DNA of 53,428 nt from Bacillota bacterium (GCA_023415305.1 JAEZKZ010000027.1:1-53428), one strand, 5' to 3'. Shown: positions 23,927 through 33,764, counted from the stretch's first letter. Made by a program: numbers and translations. The notes: generated by a model from the sequence alone, not told the origin.

Positions 23927-24931
23927 ATGAAGCCTACAGTTAAGGATATAGCAATACTGGCAAATGTTTCCCCGGCAACTGTTTCAAATGCACTTAACAA
24001 CCGGAAGGGTGTAAGTGATGAAATAAAACAGGTTGTTTTAAAGGCTGCAAAACAGTTGGGTTATTCCAGAGAAAATACTGCCGAGAGAAGCGCCATAAGG
24101 CTTGTGGTTTTTAAAAGACACGGGAAAATAATAACTGATACTCCATTTTTTTCCTCCCTTATTGAAGGAATAGAGAAGGAATGCAGGACCCAGGGCTATG
24201 AACTGTTAATCTCACATGTTAGTATATTGGACGTGGATTATAAAGAAAATATCGCTAGTATTATAAGTGACAATTCTCTGGGGATGCTGGTTCTTGCTAC
24301 TGAGATGATTGATGAGGACTTGGAACTGTTTGAGGGTTATCTTTATCCTATAGTGTTGCTGGACAGCTGCTTCCGCTACAGTAACGCAGATTGTGTGCTG
24401 ATAAATAATGAGGATGCAGCGTACAGAGCCGTGAACTATTTGATTAAAAACGGACACAACGACATTGGTTACCTTTATAGTTCAGTCTATTTAAATAATT
24501 TTTATTATAGAAGACAAGGTTATCTGGATGCCTTAAACAAGTATTCTTTACAAGTTAACCCCGATAATCAAGTAAGCCTGGAGCCGACAATGGATGGTGC
24601 ATACAGAGACATGGTGGCTTATATGAAAAATAACTATAAGCTACCCACTGCTTTTTTTGCGGATAATGACATTATTGCCTTTGGGGCTATGAGGGCATTG
24701 AAGGAATTCGGTATAAGAATTCCTGAGGATGTGTCTGTGATTGGCTTTGACGATATGCCATTTTGTGAGATAACCAGTCCGAGATTAACTACAGTTAAGG
24801 TTTATAAACAAGAAATGGGGAGTATAGCGGTTAAACGGCTTATGGAACTGATGGATGGAGGTTATAAGCTAATTCAGAAAATCCAGATAGATACTGAGCT
24901 CATTATAAGAGAAAGTGTTAAGAAAGTGTAA
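23927..24931 (+). CDS. LacI-family transcriptional regulator
   Basis: A 334-residue repressor. The N-terminal helix-turn-helix and hinge (TVKDIAILANVSPATVSNAL through GYSRE) precede a periplasmic-binding-type effector domain (SVIGFDDMPFCEITSPRLTT near the end). GGAGG precedes the ATG. It lies 112 nt after the kinase, followed by its own terminator, and probably controls the flanking sugar operons. The palindrome at 14052-14067 and inverted repeat at 18925-18973 are candidate targets, though they differ from each other, so both need not be sites of this protein. Confidence 0.9.
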   Translation: MKPTVKDIAILANVSPATVSNALNNRKGVSDEIKQVVLKAAKQLGYSRENTAERSAIRLVVFKRHGKIITDTPFFSSLIEGIEKECRTQGYELLISHVSILDVDYKENIASIISDNSLGMLVLATEMIDEDLELFEGYLYPIVLLDSCFRYSNADCVLINNEDAAYRAVNYLIKNGHNDIGYLYSSVYLNNFYYRRQGYLDALNKYSLQVNPDNQVSLEPTMDGAYRDMVAYMKNNYKLPTAFFADNDIIAFGAMRALKEFGIRIPEDVSVIGFDDMPFCEITSPRLTTVKVYKQEMGSIAVKRLMELMDGGYKLIQKIQIDTELIIRESVKKV

Positions 24932-24979
24932 TTATCACCTGATATAAAAAGTGCGTGTTCCTAATCAGACAATACTTAG

Positions 24980-25020
24980 ACCCGAGTCATTGAAACTAAT
25001 CAATTTCTCGGGTTTTATTT
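24980..25020 (+). terminator. Intrinsic terminator after the LacI gene
   Basis: ACCCGAG/CTCGGGT stem (24980-24986, 25007-25013) with an internal ATTGA/TCAAT stem, followed by TTTATTT. Confidence 0.85.
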
Positions 25021-25134
25021 ATGTCGAGGAAAGTATAAGTTTTTTGTGTAAAAATGAGTATTGTAACGCACACGGATAAACGCGTATAAGACATATGTAA
25101 AAAGGTGATAAACCAATAGTGTTAAATCCAATAG

Positions 25135-25163
25135 TTTACTGTAAATATAAAATGAACTATAAT
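25135..25163 (+). promoter_or_regulatory. Promoter of the sensor-kinase operon
   Basis: TTTACT (25135-25140), a 17-nt spacer and TATAAT (25158-25163), 33 nt before the kinase ATG. Confidence 0.6.
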
Positions 25164-25195
25164 AAGTATATATTTACTATATGAGGTAAAATAGA

Positions 25196-26989
25196 ATGTT
25201 CAAAATTATGCTAAATAGGGTTTTGGCTTTTTGGAATATTTTACGTAATAAATTCGGTAATATTAAAATCAGCGCCCGTTTTACATTAATTTATTGCGTA
25301 ATATCTATTTTTTCTGTCTTGTTAAGTAATTTACTTTTTCAGGAAATATATTCAAGTATGGCCTTAAAGAAAGTAAGTGAAGTGTCAATACAAACCCTGT
25401 ATTCCATCAGAACCAGTTTGGACATAATGATTTCCAATATAAGTAACTACTCGAAAATGATTTTATCTGACGATAATTTACAAACTTTATTAAGAAAGAA
25501 AAATATATATTCAGATCTGAACTTACAGAAAAGATTAGGTATATACCTAAACAAACTAACTCAGGAAACATCGTTCATTTCATCAGTATATATTTTTGAT
25601 ATCTCCGGTAATCAGTATTCAGTGGGTAATCAGGATAATATGAAGTTCCTTCCGGAAAGAATTCAAGAAGCCCCATGGTACGATTCTGTTGTAAATAAAA
25701 AAGGCTCATATATTCTAAGCCTTAATGGTGGAGGTGCCTTTGGACATGATCCGGATGATAATTTTGTCTCAATGATCAGGCTTATCAGGGATATCAACAC
25801 TACCGAAACTCTCGGGGTATTAATAATTAACATATCAGAAAATGCATTCAAGGATTCCTATGCCAACATCACAAACAATTATACTACCGGTGTGACTATT
25901 CTAGACCAAAATAATAATAATATTATTAGATCCAGTGGAATTAAGACAAGTAATTTTATGCAGTTATTTAATAAAAACCAAGGTTATGTTATTCGGAATA
26001 TAAATAATAGTGAGTCACTAATTTCTTACCTGACTGAGGAGAAAAATGGATGGAAAATAGTCAGTATAATACCTGTTAGTGAATTATCAAATGAAACATC
26101 AGTTCCTGGCTTAATCGGATTTATCATCATAATGATAAACAGCATCCTATTATTCATAGGAACGATTTTTATAACGAGAATGATTACCATCCCCATAAAG
26201 AAGCTTCTGAAATCAATGAAGGGGGTAGAAAAAGGAGAGTTTAATGAGGTTAGAATAAAAGCCGGCAGTGACGAGATTGGTCAGCTTCGGGATGGGTATA
26301 ACATAATGATTCAAGAAATTCAAAATCTCATAAAACATGTCATTACAGAGCAAAAAATAAAAAGAAAAGCAGAGCTTGATGTTCTACAGGCCCAGATAAA
26401 ACCACACTTTTTATATAATACTCTCGACTCTATAAGTTCTCTAGCACTTATGGGAGAAGTAGCTTCGGTATGTAACCTTGTTGATGCATTGGGGAGCTAT
26501 TATCGTATAAGTTTGAGTAAGGGAAAGGAAGTTATAACCATAGGTGAAGAAATTGATATGGTAAAGAATTATCTTCTGATCCAGAAAATGCGTTACCCGG
26601 AACTGTTTACCGTTTCCTTTACAATAGATGACAAATGTAATAATTATAGAATTTTAAAGCTTGTTTTACAACCGTTAGTAGAAAATGCTCTTTATCACGG
26701 AATCAGAGATAAAGTTGGGGGTGGAGCCATAGCTATCAGAACAGAGCATTTGCATGACCATATTCGTATTACCGTAGAAGATGACGGTGTAGGCATGTCT
26801 GAGGAGTTTATTGAAAGTATGCTGGAATATAATATCCGATCTATAGATACCGGCTTTGGGCTTCGTGGAACAATTGAACGTTTGCGTATATTTTATGGTA
26901 TGGATAATTGTTTTCAAATTGAGAGCAAGGTGGACTGTGGGACGAAAATAACCTTATTGTTACCGATAACCAAGGAGAATGGGGAGTGA
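25196..26989 (+). CDS. Sensor histidine kinase, YesM type
   Basis: A 597-residue membrane kinase. TM1 is about residues 27-45 (CVISIFSVLLSNLL), then an extracytoplasmic Cache-like domain of about 250 residues, TM2 about 303-328, a HAMP segment (TIPIKKLLKSMKGVEKGEF), a His_kinase domain with H404 in QIKPHFLYNTLDS, and a HATPase with NALYHG, DDGVGM and GFGLRGT. This layout is the HPK8/YesM family that senses carbohydrate-related signals, often with the help of a binding protein. The response regulator begins 4 nt after its stop. The ABC genes downstream are the likely targets. Confidence 0.93.
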   Translation: MFKIMLNRVLAFWNILRNKFGNIKISARFTLIYCVISIFSVLLSNLLFQEIYSSMALKKVSEVSIQTLYSIRTSLDIMISNISNYSKMILSDDNLQTLLRKKNIYSDLNLQKRLGIYLNKLTQETSFISSVYIFDISGNQYSVGNQDNMKFLPERIQEAPWYDSVVNKKGSYILSLNGGGAFGHDPDDNFVSMIRLIRDINTTETLGVLIINISENAFKDSYANITNNYTTGVTILDQNNNNIIRSSGIKTSNFMQLFNKNQGYVIRNINNSESLISYLTEEKNGWKIVSIIPVSELSNETSVPGLIGFIIIMINSILLFIGTIFITRMITIPIKKLLKSMKGVEKGEFNEVRIKAGSDEIGQLRDGYNIMIQEIQNLIKHVITEQKIKRKAELDVLQAQIKPHFLYNTLDSISSLALMGEVASVCNLVDALGSYYRISLSKGKEVITIGEEIDMVKNYLLIQKMRYPELFTVSFTIDDKCNNYRILKLVLQPLVENALYHGIRDKVGGGAIAIRTEHLHDHIRITVEDDGVGMSEEFIESMLEYNIRSIDTGFGLRGTIERLRIFYGMDNCFQIESKVDCGTKITLLLPITKENGE

Positions 26990-26993
26990 AAGC

Positions 26994-28604
26994 ATGTCTG
27001 GTCTGAAGGTTTTTATAGTAGATGATGAATATCTCATCAGGAATCTATTAAAGATGAGAATAGATTGGAAAGAGTTGGATATGGAAATTGTGGGGGAGGC
27101 GTCCGATGCAAGGAAAGCTTTAGATCTGATTGATGATTTGATTCCTGACATTATTTTTACCGACATTTGTATGCCATATATGGATGGTATTGAATTCAGT
27201 AAAAATGTTAAAGAAAAATATCCTCATGTAAAAATTGTGGTTATAACAGGTCACGATGAGTTTGATTATGCCAAGAAGAGTATTAAATTGGGGATTTCAG
27301 ATTTTATATTAAAGCCCATTAATTCGGAGGAGATCAGAAAAGTTGCGCTGGAACTGAAAAAAAAGATTGAAGATGAGAGGTTACATATTAAGGAATATGA
27401 GAAGGCAAAGAATCAACTTGAGCAAAATCTTCCTTATCTAAGAGAAAAGTTTCTGATTCAGCTTCTGGAAGGTGATTTATACTCCGATGAATTAATAAAC
27501 AAATTGACATATTTTAAACTCGAAATAAATCCTGATTATAGTAATTTTCAGGTTGCAATTGTTGATGTAAGCAGTGGAATATATAACATAGTCGATAGGG
27601 AGGAAAATAATATTCTTCTCTCTATCCAGTGTGTAGAAAGGATTCGGCAGATCCTTAGAAATGATAAATATACCCATGTGTTTCTGGATAACAACAGAAG
27701 AGTAGTCCTTTTAAGTAATAATGAGTCACTGGATATAATGGATTGCTGTGAAACAATTAAAACTTTAATTATTAACCGCTATAATTGCTTTGTATGTATA
27801 GGTGTGGGAAACAAAGTGTGTAGTATAGAGAAAATCAGTATCTCATACTCAGAAGCATGTGTTGCACTAAATTACAAGGTGGTCATAGGCAAAAATCAAA
27901 TTGTAAATTACTCAGATATAACATATAGTACCGATATACCCTGGAGAGGTATACCAAATAAGGCTGAAAAAATAGATTTCTATATCAAAGCCGGTATGAA
28001 TAAACAGATGCTTGAATTCATTGACGAACTTTTTACAGAAGGTCGTTATTGTCCTGCGATTACTATAGAAAATCTACGTTTGGAGGCTTATGACATCCTA
28101 TCTGCCTGTATGCACGTATTGCTTGAACTTAAACTGGATACATCCAGCTTGTGGAAATATCCTACGCAAGCCTATGAAGAAATTTCAAGAATTGATAATA
28201 TGATTGATTTGAAAAAATACATAAAAAGCTTAATAACTAAGGTTATTAACAAAGTACATAATGCAAATGAGAAGAAAGCCAACTCATTGATCATACAAAT
28301 TCAACAATATATACAAGATAATATCAGTACCGAACTTTCTCTTTCTCACGTGGCTAAAAAGTTCTTTATCAGTTCAAGCCACTTGTGCCGTTTGTTTAAA
28401 CAGGAGACCAACCAGACTTTCGTTGAATATATTACCAGGGTCAGAATGGAATATGCTATGAAAACTCTGATGGAAACTGATCTTAAAGTATATGAAATAG
28501 GTGAGAGGATAGGGATAAAAGACTCTCATTATTTTAGTATACTCTTTAAAAAATTTACCGGGTGCAGTGTTAATGAATTCCGAAAAGGAACAAGGAACCA
28601 GTAG
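26994..28604 (+). CDS. Response regulator with AraC-type DNA-binding domain, YesN type
   Basis: A 536-residue regulator. The receiver domain spans residues 1-125 with D10-D11 (VDDE), phospho-acceptor D57 (FTDICMP), a T/S position at VVITGHDEF and K at LKPIN. A poorly conserved linker of about 300 residues follows, then a C-terminal double helix-turn-helix (ELSLSHVAKKFFISSSHLCR, YEIGERIGIKDSHYFSILFK). I chose ATG 26994, with GGGGAG seven bases upstream; the ATG at 26979 has an SD too close to use. It is paired with the YesM-type kinase and presumably activates the following ABC operon. Confidence 0.93.
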   Translation: MSGLKVFIVDDEYLIRNLLKMRIDWKELDMEIVGEASDARKALDLIDDLIPDIIFTDICMPYMDGIEFSKNVKEKYPHVKIVVITGHDEFDYAKKSIKLGISDFILKPINSEEIRKVALELKKKIEDERLHIKEYEKAKNQLEQNLPYLREKFLIQLLEGDLYSDELINKLTYFKLEINPDYSNFQVAIVDVSSGIYNIVDREENNILLSIQCVERIRQILRNDKYTHVFLDNNRRVVLLSNNESLDIMDCCETIKTLIINRYNCFVCIGVGNKVCSIEKISISYSEACVALNYKVVIGKNQIVNYSDITYSTDIPWRGIPNKAEKIDFYIKAGMNKQMLEFIDELFTEGRYCPAITIENLRLEAYDILSACMHVLLELKLDTSSLWKYPTQAYEEISRIDNMIDLKKYIKSLITKVINKVHNANEKKANSLIIQIQQYIQDNISTELSLSHVAKKFFISSSHLCRLFKQETNQTFVEYITRVRMEYAMKTLMETDLKVYEIGERIGIKDSHYFSILFKKFTGCSVNEFRKGTRNQ

Positions 28605-28743
28605 CAATGTAAATAATAAGGGTAAATTCTTGTTCATGCTAAAATTTTGAATATAAACAGCAAAATAATGAATCGTGTTAAATTGAAGTAGAAGATATAA
28701 TAAAAAATAAGCTGAAGTTAAATATAACTGAGGAGAACATACA

Positions 28744-30042
28744 ATGAGCAAGTTAATGAAATTTACTTTATTAACCGTAATTGTGATTTCTTTATTATTC
28801 AGCCAAACTGCATGCAGTAGAAAAGAAGTACCTCGGAAAAATGTCACTTCAGACCAAAAAACACTAGTTTTATGGCATCAATGGGTAAATGTCTCAAATA
28901 AAACGAATCCCTTGAAGGATGCGATTAGAGACTGGAATACTGAAAACCCAAATATTCAGGTGAAGGAAGTTAGCTGGAATGGCGAGCAGTATAAATCTAA
29001 AATCAGGACTGCATTAGCCGCAGGTGAGGCTCCGGATCTGTTTTATATGTGGGGTGGGAGTTTTGTAGAACCATATATTTCAGGAGGAAATATTCTTGCT
29101 ATTGATCCTTATATAAATAAAGGAACATTGGATAAACTTATACCCGGGTCTATTGAGTATTGTAAGTTTGAAGGAAAGACCTATAGTCTTCCAATGTTTA
29201 TTTTTGTTGCAAGTTTATATTGTAATAAACTGCTTTTTGAACAAGCAGGTGCAAAAATACCTGAAACTTATGATGAACTAATTGATGCCGTTAAGAAACT
29301 GAGGTCCAGCGGAATAGTACCGATAGTTGTGGGTGAAAAAGACCGATGGACCGGCATGTACTGGTATAATATACTGGCCATGCGGCAGGCCGGAAATCAA
29401 CAATGTTTGACTGCACTGAATAACGCAAATTTATTCAGGAACAAGTCTTTTGAAGATGCCGCAGAAAAACTCTTGGAGCTGGTAGACACAAATGCTTTTA
29501 ATAGCGATGCCTTAAGTATTAGTTTTGATGATATGGTTGTTGAATTCTCCCAGGGAAAAGCAGCTATGATGTACCAGGGAAACTGGGTTGAATCCAGGAT
29601 AGAAGAATATGATTCAACAACAAAAGACAATATAGTTGTGGTTCCGTTTCCAATAATAACAGGCGGGAAGGGGACTTTGACAGAGTTTTACGGTGGAAGT
29701 GCCGATGGTTTCTACATCAACATAAACACCAGGTACAAGCAGGAAGCTGTTGATGCTTTGAAATTCATAAGCGAGGAAGCCGGTATAAAAGGGTGTATGA
29801 GCGGTGCGGGGTTCTCGTGCTGGAAGACAGATGAAATAGATAAGTCCCAAATGTCACCTATTTCTAAACAATCATTAAAGTTAATGGAAACAGGGACGTC
29901 CTTTGTGAACTGGTGGGATACAATTCTGCCGGCGGATGATGCTGAAACTCACAAGGATCTGGTGGCGGAACTATTTGCCGGAAGAATGTCCTCAAAAGAA
30001 TTTGTTGAAAAAATGGCTGAGCTGAATAGGGCCGTTTATTGA
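28744..30042 (+). CDS. ABC transporter substrate-binding lipoprotein (CUT1, SBP family 1), first of two
   Basis: A 432-residue lipoprotein with lipobox QTAC (C24) and an SBP_bac_1 fold (KTLVLWHQWVNVSN at the start of the domain, a YQGNWVESRI segment late). GGAG precedes the ATG. It sits between the YesM/YesN pair and an LplB/YtcP-type permease pair, which normally work with the longer LipO-type receptor that is also present at 32176. This smaller receptor may present ligand to the same permeases, or it may act as an extracytoplasmic sensor partner for the kinase. Both ideas are inference from position. Confidence 0.9.
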   Translation: MSKLMKFTLLTVIVISLLFSQTACSRKEVPRKNVTSDQKTLVLWHQWVNVSNKTNPLKDAIRDWNTENPNIQVKEVSWNGEQYKSKIRTALAAGEAPDLFYMWGGSFVEPYISGGNILAIDPYINKGTLDKLIPGSIEYCKFEGKTYSLPMFIFVASLYCNKLLFEQAGAKIPETYDELIDAVKKLRSSGIVPIVVGEKDRWTGMYWYNILAMRQAGNQQCLTALNNANLFRNKSFEDAAEKLLELVDTNAFNSDALSISFDDMVVEFSQGKAAMMYQGNWVESRIEEYDSTTKDNIVVVPFPIITGGKGTLTEFYGGSADGFYININTRYKQEAVDALKFISEEAGIKGCMSGAGFSCWKTDEIDKSQMSPISKQSLKLMETGTSFVNWWDTILPADDAETHKDLVAELFAGRMSSKEFVEKMAELNRAVY

Positions 30043-30104
30043 ATACATTCCAATATCTCAGTAGTAATTTAAGTAAATAAAAATTTTATTAAGGGGAATA
30101 GGTA

Positions 30105-31067
30105 ATGTTTACAAACGCGAACACAACATCCAAATCAAATCTATCAAAACGCGGCAGTGGATTTCTAAAAGAACTGGTAACCAACAAAGCAATGTTTCTC
30201 ATGCTGTTGCCGCCGTTTATTTTAGTCTTTATTAACTATTATTTACCCATGTTCGGTATAATAATAGCTTTTAAGGAATTTAACTATCAGGATGGATTTT
30301 TGCATAGTCCATGGTCAGGTCTTAAGAATTTTGAATTCTTGTTTAAATCCGATGCAGCATGGAGAATTACCAGAAATACCATAGGCTACAACCTGATTTT
30401 TATAGTTCTAGGTTTGATCTTTGCTGTATCAATAGCACTTATACTAAATGAATTAAGGAATAAGCTTGCTGCGAAATTCTATCAATCGGTAATTTTCCTG
30501 CCATACTTTTTGTCATGGGTTGTTGTTGCTTATCTTGTGCTGGCTATTCTAAGCCCGGAGGGTTTGTATAACAAATCCATTGCTCCTCTGCTGAATCTGT
30601 CGGCGATTGACTGGTATACCCAGCCCCAGTTCTGGCCTTTTATATTACCTATGGTAAATTTGTGGAAAACTATAGGATACGGAATAGTTATATATTTGGC
30701 CGGTATTACCGGAATTGACCAGGAATACTATGAGGCAGCCGTTCTTGATGGTGCCAGCAAGCTCCAGCAGATACGTTCCATTACAATTCCTTTTTTAGTA
30801 CCTCTGATGATTGTAATTACAATTATGGCTTTAGGTAATATATTCCGGTCCGACTTCGGATTATTTTATCAAGTACCGATGCAGCAAGGGTTGCTTCAGG
30901 AAACTACAGATGTTCTGGATACTTACATATACAATGCTTTAATTTACAGCGGTGATTTGGGAATGTCATCAGCCGCAGGATTTTATCAGTCAGTTGTAGG
31001 ATTTTTCCTGGTACTGTTTGCGAACTGGTCAGTTGGCAAGATCAGTCCAGATAATAAAATATTCTAG
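30105..31067 (+). CDS. ABC transporter permease, LplB type
   Basis: A 320-residue membrane protein with the LplB-family opening (FLMLLPPFILVFINYYLPMF, then GIIIAFKEFNY) and EAA loop (EYYEAAVLDGASKLQQIRSI). AAGGGG precedes the ATG at 30105. It forms the transmembrane heterodimer with the 31196 product. No ATPase gene is in the operon. Family members import complex or acidic oligosaccharides such as pectin fragments. Confidence 0.92.
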   Translation: MFTNANTTSKSNLSKRGSGFLKELVTNKAMFLMLLPPFILVFINYYLPMFGIIIAFKEFNYQDGFLHSPWSGLKNFEFLFKSDAAWRITRNTIGYNLIFIVLGLIFAVSIALILNELRNKLAAKFYQSVIFLPYFLSWVVVAYLVLAILSPEGLYNKSIAPLLNLSAIDWYTQPQFWPFILPMVNLWKTIGYGIVIYLAGITGIDQEYYEAAVLDGASKLQQIRSITIPFLVPLMIVITIMALGNIFRSDFGLFYQVPMQQGLLQETTDVLDTYIYNALIYSGDLGMSSAAGFYQSVVGFFLVLFANWSVGKISPDNKIF

Positions 31068-31135
31068 ACTTGGTTCTTTAATCAGGAACAATATACAAAA
31101 TTCCGGAAAAATTTGCGGTTAAAGATTTTAATGGA

Positions 31136-31173
31136 TTGGTTCCTTGTTGCTAAAACAAGCAGCAAGGCCCAAT
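31136..31173 (+). other. Stem-loop between the two permease genes
   Basis: CCTTGTTGC/GCAGCAAGG (one G-U pair, 31142-31150 and 31159-31167) with outer TTGG/CCAA pairing, no T-run. Probably an mRNA stability or processing element. Confidence 0.5.
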
Positions 31174-31195
31174 ATAAATTAAAAGGAGAAAAAAT

Positions 31196-32110
31196 ATGAA
31201 GGCTAAAGCATCCTTTAAATCAAATTCTATTTCACAAGTTTCAAATATTATTTTCAACCTTCTGTTTATTATATATTGTATTGTGTGTGTGGCTCCGTTG
31301 ATTCTGGTCTTTATGGTGTCTATAACCAGTGAGAACTCTTTGGTTACCAATGGTTATTCATTTTTTCCCAGTGAGATAAGCTTCAGTACCTATAAGTACC
31401 TGTTCCTGGATACCGAAAAACTTTTCAGAGCATATGGTATCACAATCGGTGCTTGTATTATCGGTACATTTTTCAGTGTTCTACTCACTATGATGTATGC
31501 ATACCCGATATCACGAAAGTCCTTTAAATATAGAAACTTCTTCTCATTCTTCATGTTTTTCACAATGTTGTTTCAGGGAGGACTTGTGCCATGGTATATC
31601 TTATATACAAAGTATTTACATCTCCAAAACAATCCTGCCGTGTTGGTTATCCCAGCATTGCTAAATGCTTTCAATGTTTTAATAATGAAAACCTTCTTTT
31701 CTACCAATCTACCAGATTCAATCCTTGAATCTGCCAGAATAGATGGAGCAAGCGAATTCAGAATTTTCTATTCTATTGTAGTACCGTTATCTACTCCCGC
31801 CATAGCAACTGTTGGTCTGTTTGCTACGCTGGCTTACTGGAATGACTGGTATCTGTGCTTATTGTTTATAAATGATGCAAAATACTATAACCTTCAATAC
31901 TCAATGTATCAGGCTTTGCGCTCAGTTGAGTTTTTGACCTCATCCCATGCAGTTTCTATTGGAAATGCATCCAGCGAGCTTGCTAAATTGCCTGCTGAGA
32001 CACTGCGTATGGCAATGGCTATTCTTGGAGTTGGCCCAATTATATTTGCATATCCGTTCTTCCAAAAATACTTCATTAAGGGTCTTACAATTGGTGCCGT
32101 AAAGGGTTGA
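31196..32110 (+). CDS. ABC transporter permease, YtcP/LplC type
   Basis: A 304-residue permease with about six hydrophobic segments, the EAA loop SILESARIDGASEFRIFYSI and the C terminus KYFIKGLTIGAVKG that is typical of this subfamily. AAAGGAG precedes the ATG at 31196. It partners the LplB-type protein upstream, and its family normally goes with LipO-type receptors, one of which is the next gene. Confidence 0.92.
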   Translation: MKAKASFKSNSISQVSNIIFNLLFIIYCIVCVAPLILVFMVSITSENSLVTNGYSFFPSEISFSTYKYLFLDTEKLFRAYGITIGACIIGTFFSVLLTMMYAYPISRKSFKYRNFFSFFMFFTMLFQGGLVPWYILYTKYLHLQNNPAVLVIPALLNAFNVLIMKTFFSTNLPDSILESARIDGASEFRIFYSIVVPLSTPAIATVGLFATLAYWNDWYLCLLFINDAKYYNLQYSMYQALRSVEFLTSSHAVSIGNASSELAKLPAETLRMAMAILGVGPIIFAYPFFQKYFIKGLTIGAVKG

Positions 32111-32112
32111 TT

Positions 32113-32141
32113 CCGGAAGGATAAATTAATTTATCTTCCGG
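32113..32141 (+). other. Stem-loop between permease and LipO-type receptor genes
   Basis: CCGGAA-GATAAATT pairs with AATTTATCTTCCGG with one bulged G; the stem starts 2 nt after the permease stop. No T-run follows. It may mark an mRNA processing point that lets the receptor message accumulate. Confidence 0.6.
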
Positions 32142-32175
32142 TCAATATAAATCTTTATTTTAAGGAGGAAAATAA

Positions 32176-33744
32176 ATGAAGAGAATGAAAAAGTTGGCTT
32201 GTCTATTAGTAGCTTTAGTATTTGTATGCAGTGCAATGCTAGCAGGTTGCGGTGGAAGCGGTGATACTCCGGCTTCTTCAACAACAAGCGCTCAGGCAGC
32301 TACCGAGAGCAGTACTTCAGCAGCTGCTGAGAGTTCAGCTCCTAAGCTGGATCCATATGAACTGAACTGTTACTTCCTTGCTCCTCAAACAAAGGATCTC
32401 CCATTAGTTCAGGAGGAAGTAAACAAACTTTTAACAGAAAAGATCAATGCTACTATCAAACTGAACTATTTCTTCTGGGACAACTATCAGGACAAACAGA
32501 AGCTTGTTGTAGCTTCAGGTGAAAAAATTGACGTTATGTTCTCACCATCCTGGTGGGGTTGGAGTACTTTTGTAGCTCAAAAGGCATGGCTTGAACTTGA
32601 TGACCTGCTTGCTAAATACGGCCAAGATATCTCAAAGAATATCAATCCAGCGTATCTGAAGGCTCCTATTATTGGTGGCAAACTCTACGCTATTCCAACA
32701 AATAAGGATATGTTCGGTGTAGGTGGTGTTCTGGTTAATAAGGCTATGGCAGAAAAATACCAGTTTGATTTTTCAAATATAAAGACTCCTGAAGATTTTG
32801 AGCCAATGCTCAAAACTATTAAAGAGAAGGAACCCGGCGTAGTACCATTCCTGTCTTCACTGGGTGATCATTCTACCTACTTTGTTCAGGATGCTTTATC
32901 ACATATATCTCAGACCGAAGTGCCGGTAGGATATAAGAAGACTGACGGAGAAATCAAAATTGTAAATCTTGTTGAAACACCAGAATTTATCAAAGTATTT
33001 AAAATGACAAGAGAATGGTACAATAAAGGATATATAAACAAGGACGTTGCTACACTAAAGGACGGTATGCCTGTAAAGAAGGCTCAAAAGGCGTTCATGT
33101 GGGCAGAACAGCTTAAGCCTGGTAAGGCTGATGAAATGAAGGCTCAATTGGGTTATGATTTAATTCAGGTAAATGCATACAAGGATATACCTTATTACGC
33201 AACAACTGGTGATTTAACAAACTCTATGCTTGTTATACCAAGAACATCAGAGGACCCTGCAAGAGCAATGATGTTTATTAATTTACTGTTCAGTGATAAG
33301 CAGATAAAGAATCTTCTTGACTGGGGTATTGAAAACAAGCATTATAAGAAGATAGGTGAAAACCAGATAGACTTTGCGGATGGAGTAACTCCAGATAATT
33401 CAGGTTACTACGGAATGGCACAGTGGGCAATGGGTGGAGACCAGTTCCTCGATTACCTCTGGTCAAATGAAAGCCCTGATAAGTGGAAGAAGATGAAGGA
33501 ATTCAATGAATCAGCTAAGCCTGATCAGCTCTTAGGATGGGTATTCAACCCCGAACCAGTAAAGACTGAAATTGCTACATTGGCAACAGTAGGTAAGAAT
33601 ATGGGTGAACCATTGAAAGAAGGAATTGTTGATTACGACAAGTATTATCCAAAGATGAAACAATCTCTTGAAAAGGCTGGAATCGAGAAAGTTTGCGCTG
33701 ATGCTCAGAAGCAAGTTGATGAATTCCTGGCTTCTAAAAAATAA
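32176..33744 (+). CDS. ABC transporter substrate-binding lipoprotein, LipO type (about 520 residues)
   Basis: A 522-residue lipoprotein: LAGC lipobox with C25, a Ser/Thr/Ala-rich linker to about residue 57, then the long receptor domain (YELNCYFLAPQTKDLP, KIDVMFSPSWWGW) with a C-terminal region of the DUF3502 sort. This class is the usual partner of LplB/YtcP permeases. AAGGAGG precedes the ATG. It ends the operon at a strong terminator. Ala/Gly-rich, highly optimised codon use and a strong SD suggest high expression. Confidence 0.9.
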   Translation: MKRMKKLACLLVALVFVCSAMLAGCGGSGDTPASSTTSAQAATESSTSAAAESSAPKLDPYELNCYFLAPQTKDLPLVQEEVNKLLTEKINATIKLNYFFWDNYQDKQKLVVASGEKIDVMFSPSWWGWSTFVAQKAWLELDDLLAKYGQDISKNINPAYLKAPIIGGKLYAIPTNKDMFGVGGVLVNKAMAEKYQFDFSNIKTPEDFEPMLKTIKEKEPGVVPFLSSLGDHSTYFVQDALSHISQTEVPVGYKKTDGEIKIVNLVETPEFIKVFKMTREWYNKGYINKDVATLKDGMPVKKAQKAFMWAEQLKPGKADEMKAQLGYDLIQVNAYKDIPYYATTGDLTNSMLVIPRTSEDPARAMMFINLLFSDKQIKNLLDWGIENKHYKKIGENQIDFADGVTPDNSGYYGMAQWAMGGDQFLDYLWSNESPDKWKKMKEFNESAKPDQLLGWVFNPEPVKTEIATLATVGKNMGEPLKEGIVDYDKYYPKMKQSLEKAGIEKVCADAQKQVDEFLASKK

Positions 33745-33764
33745 ACTATAACCGATAAACCAAG

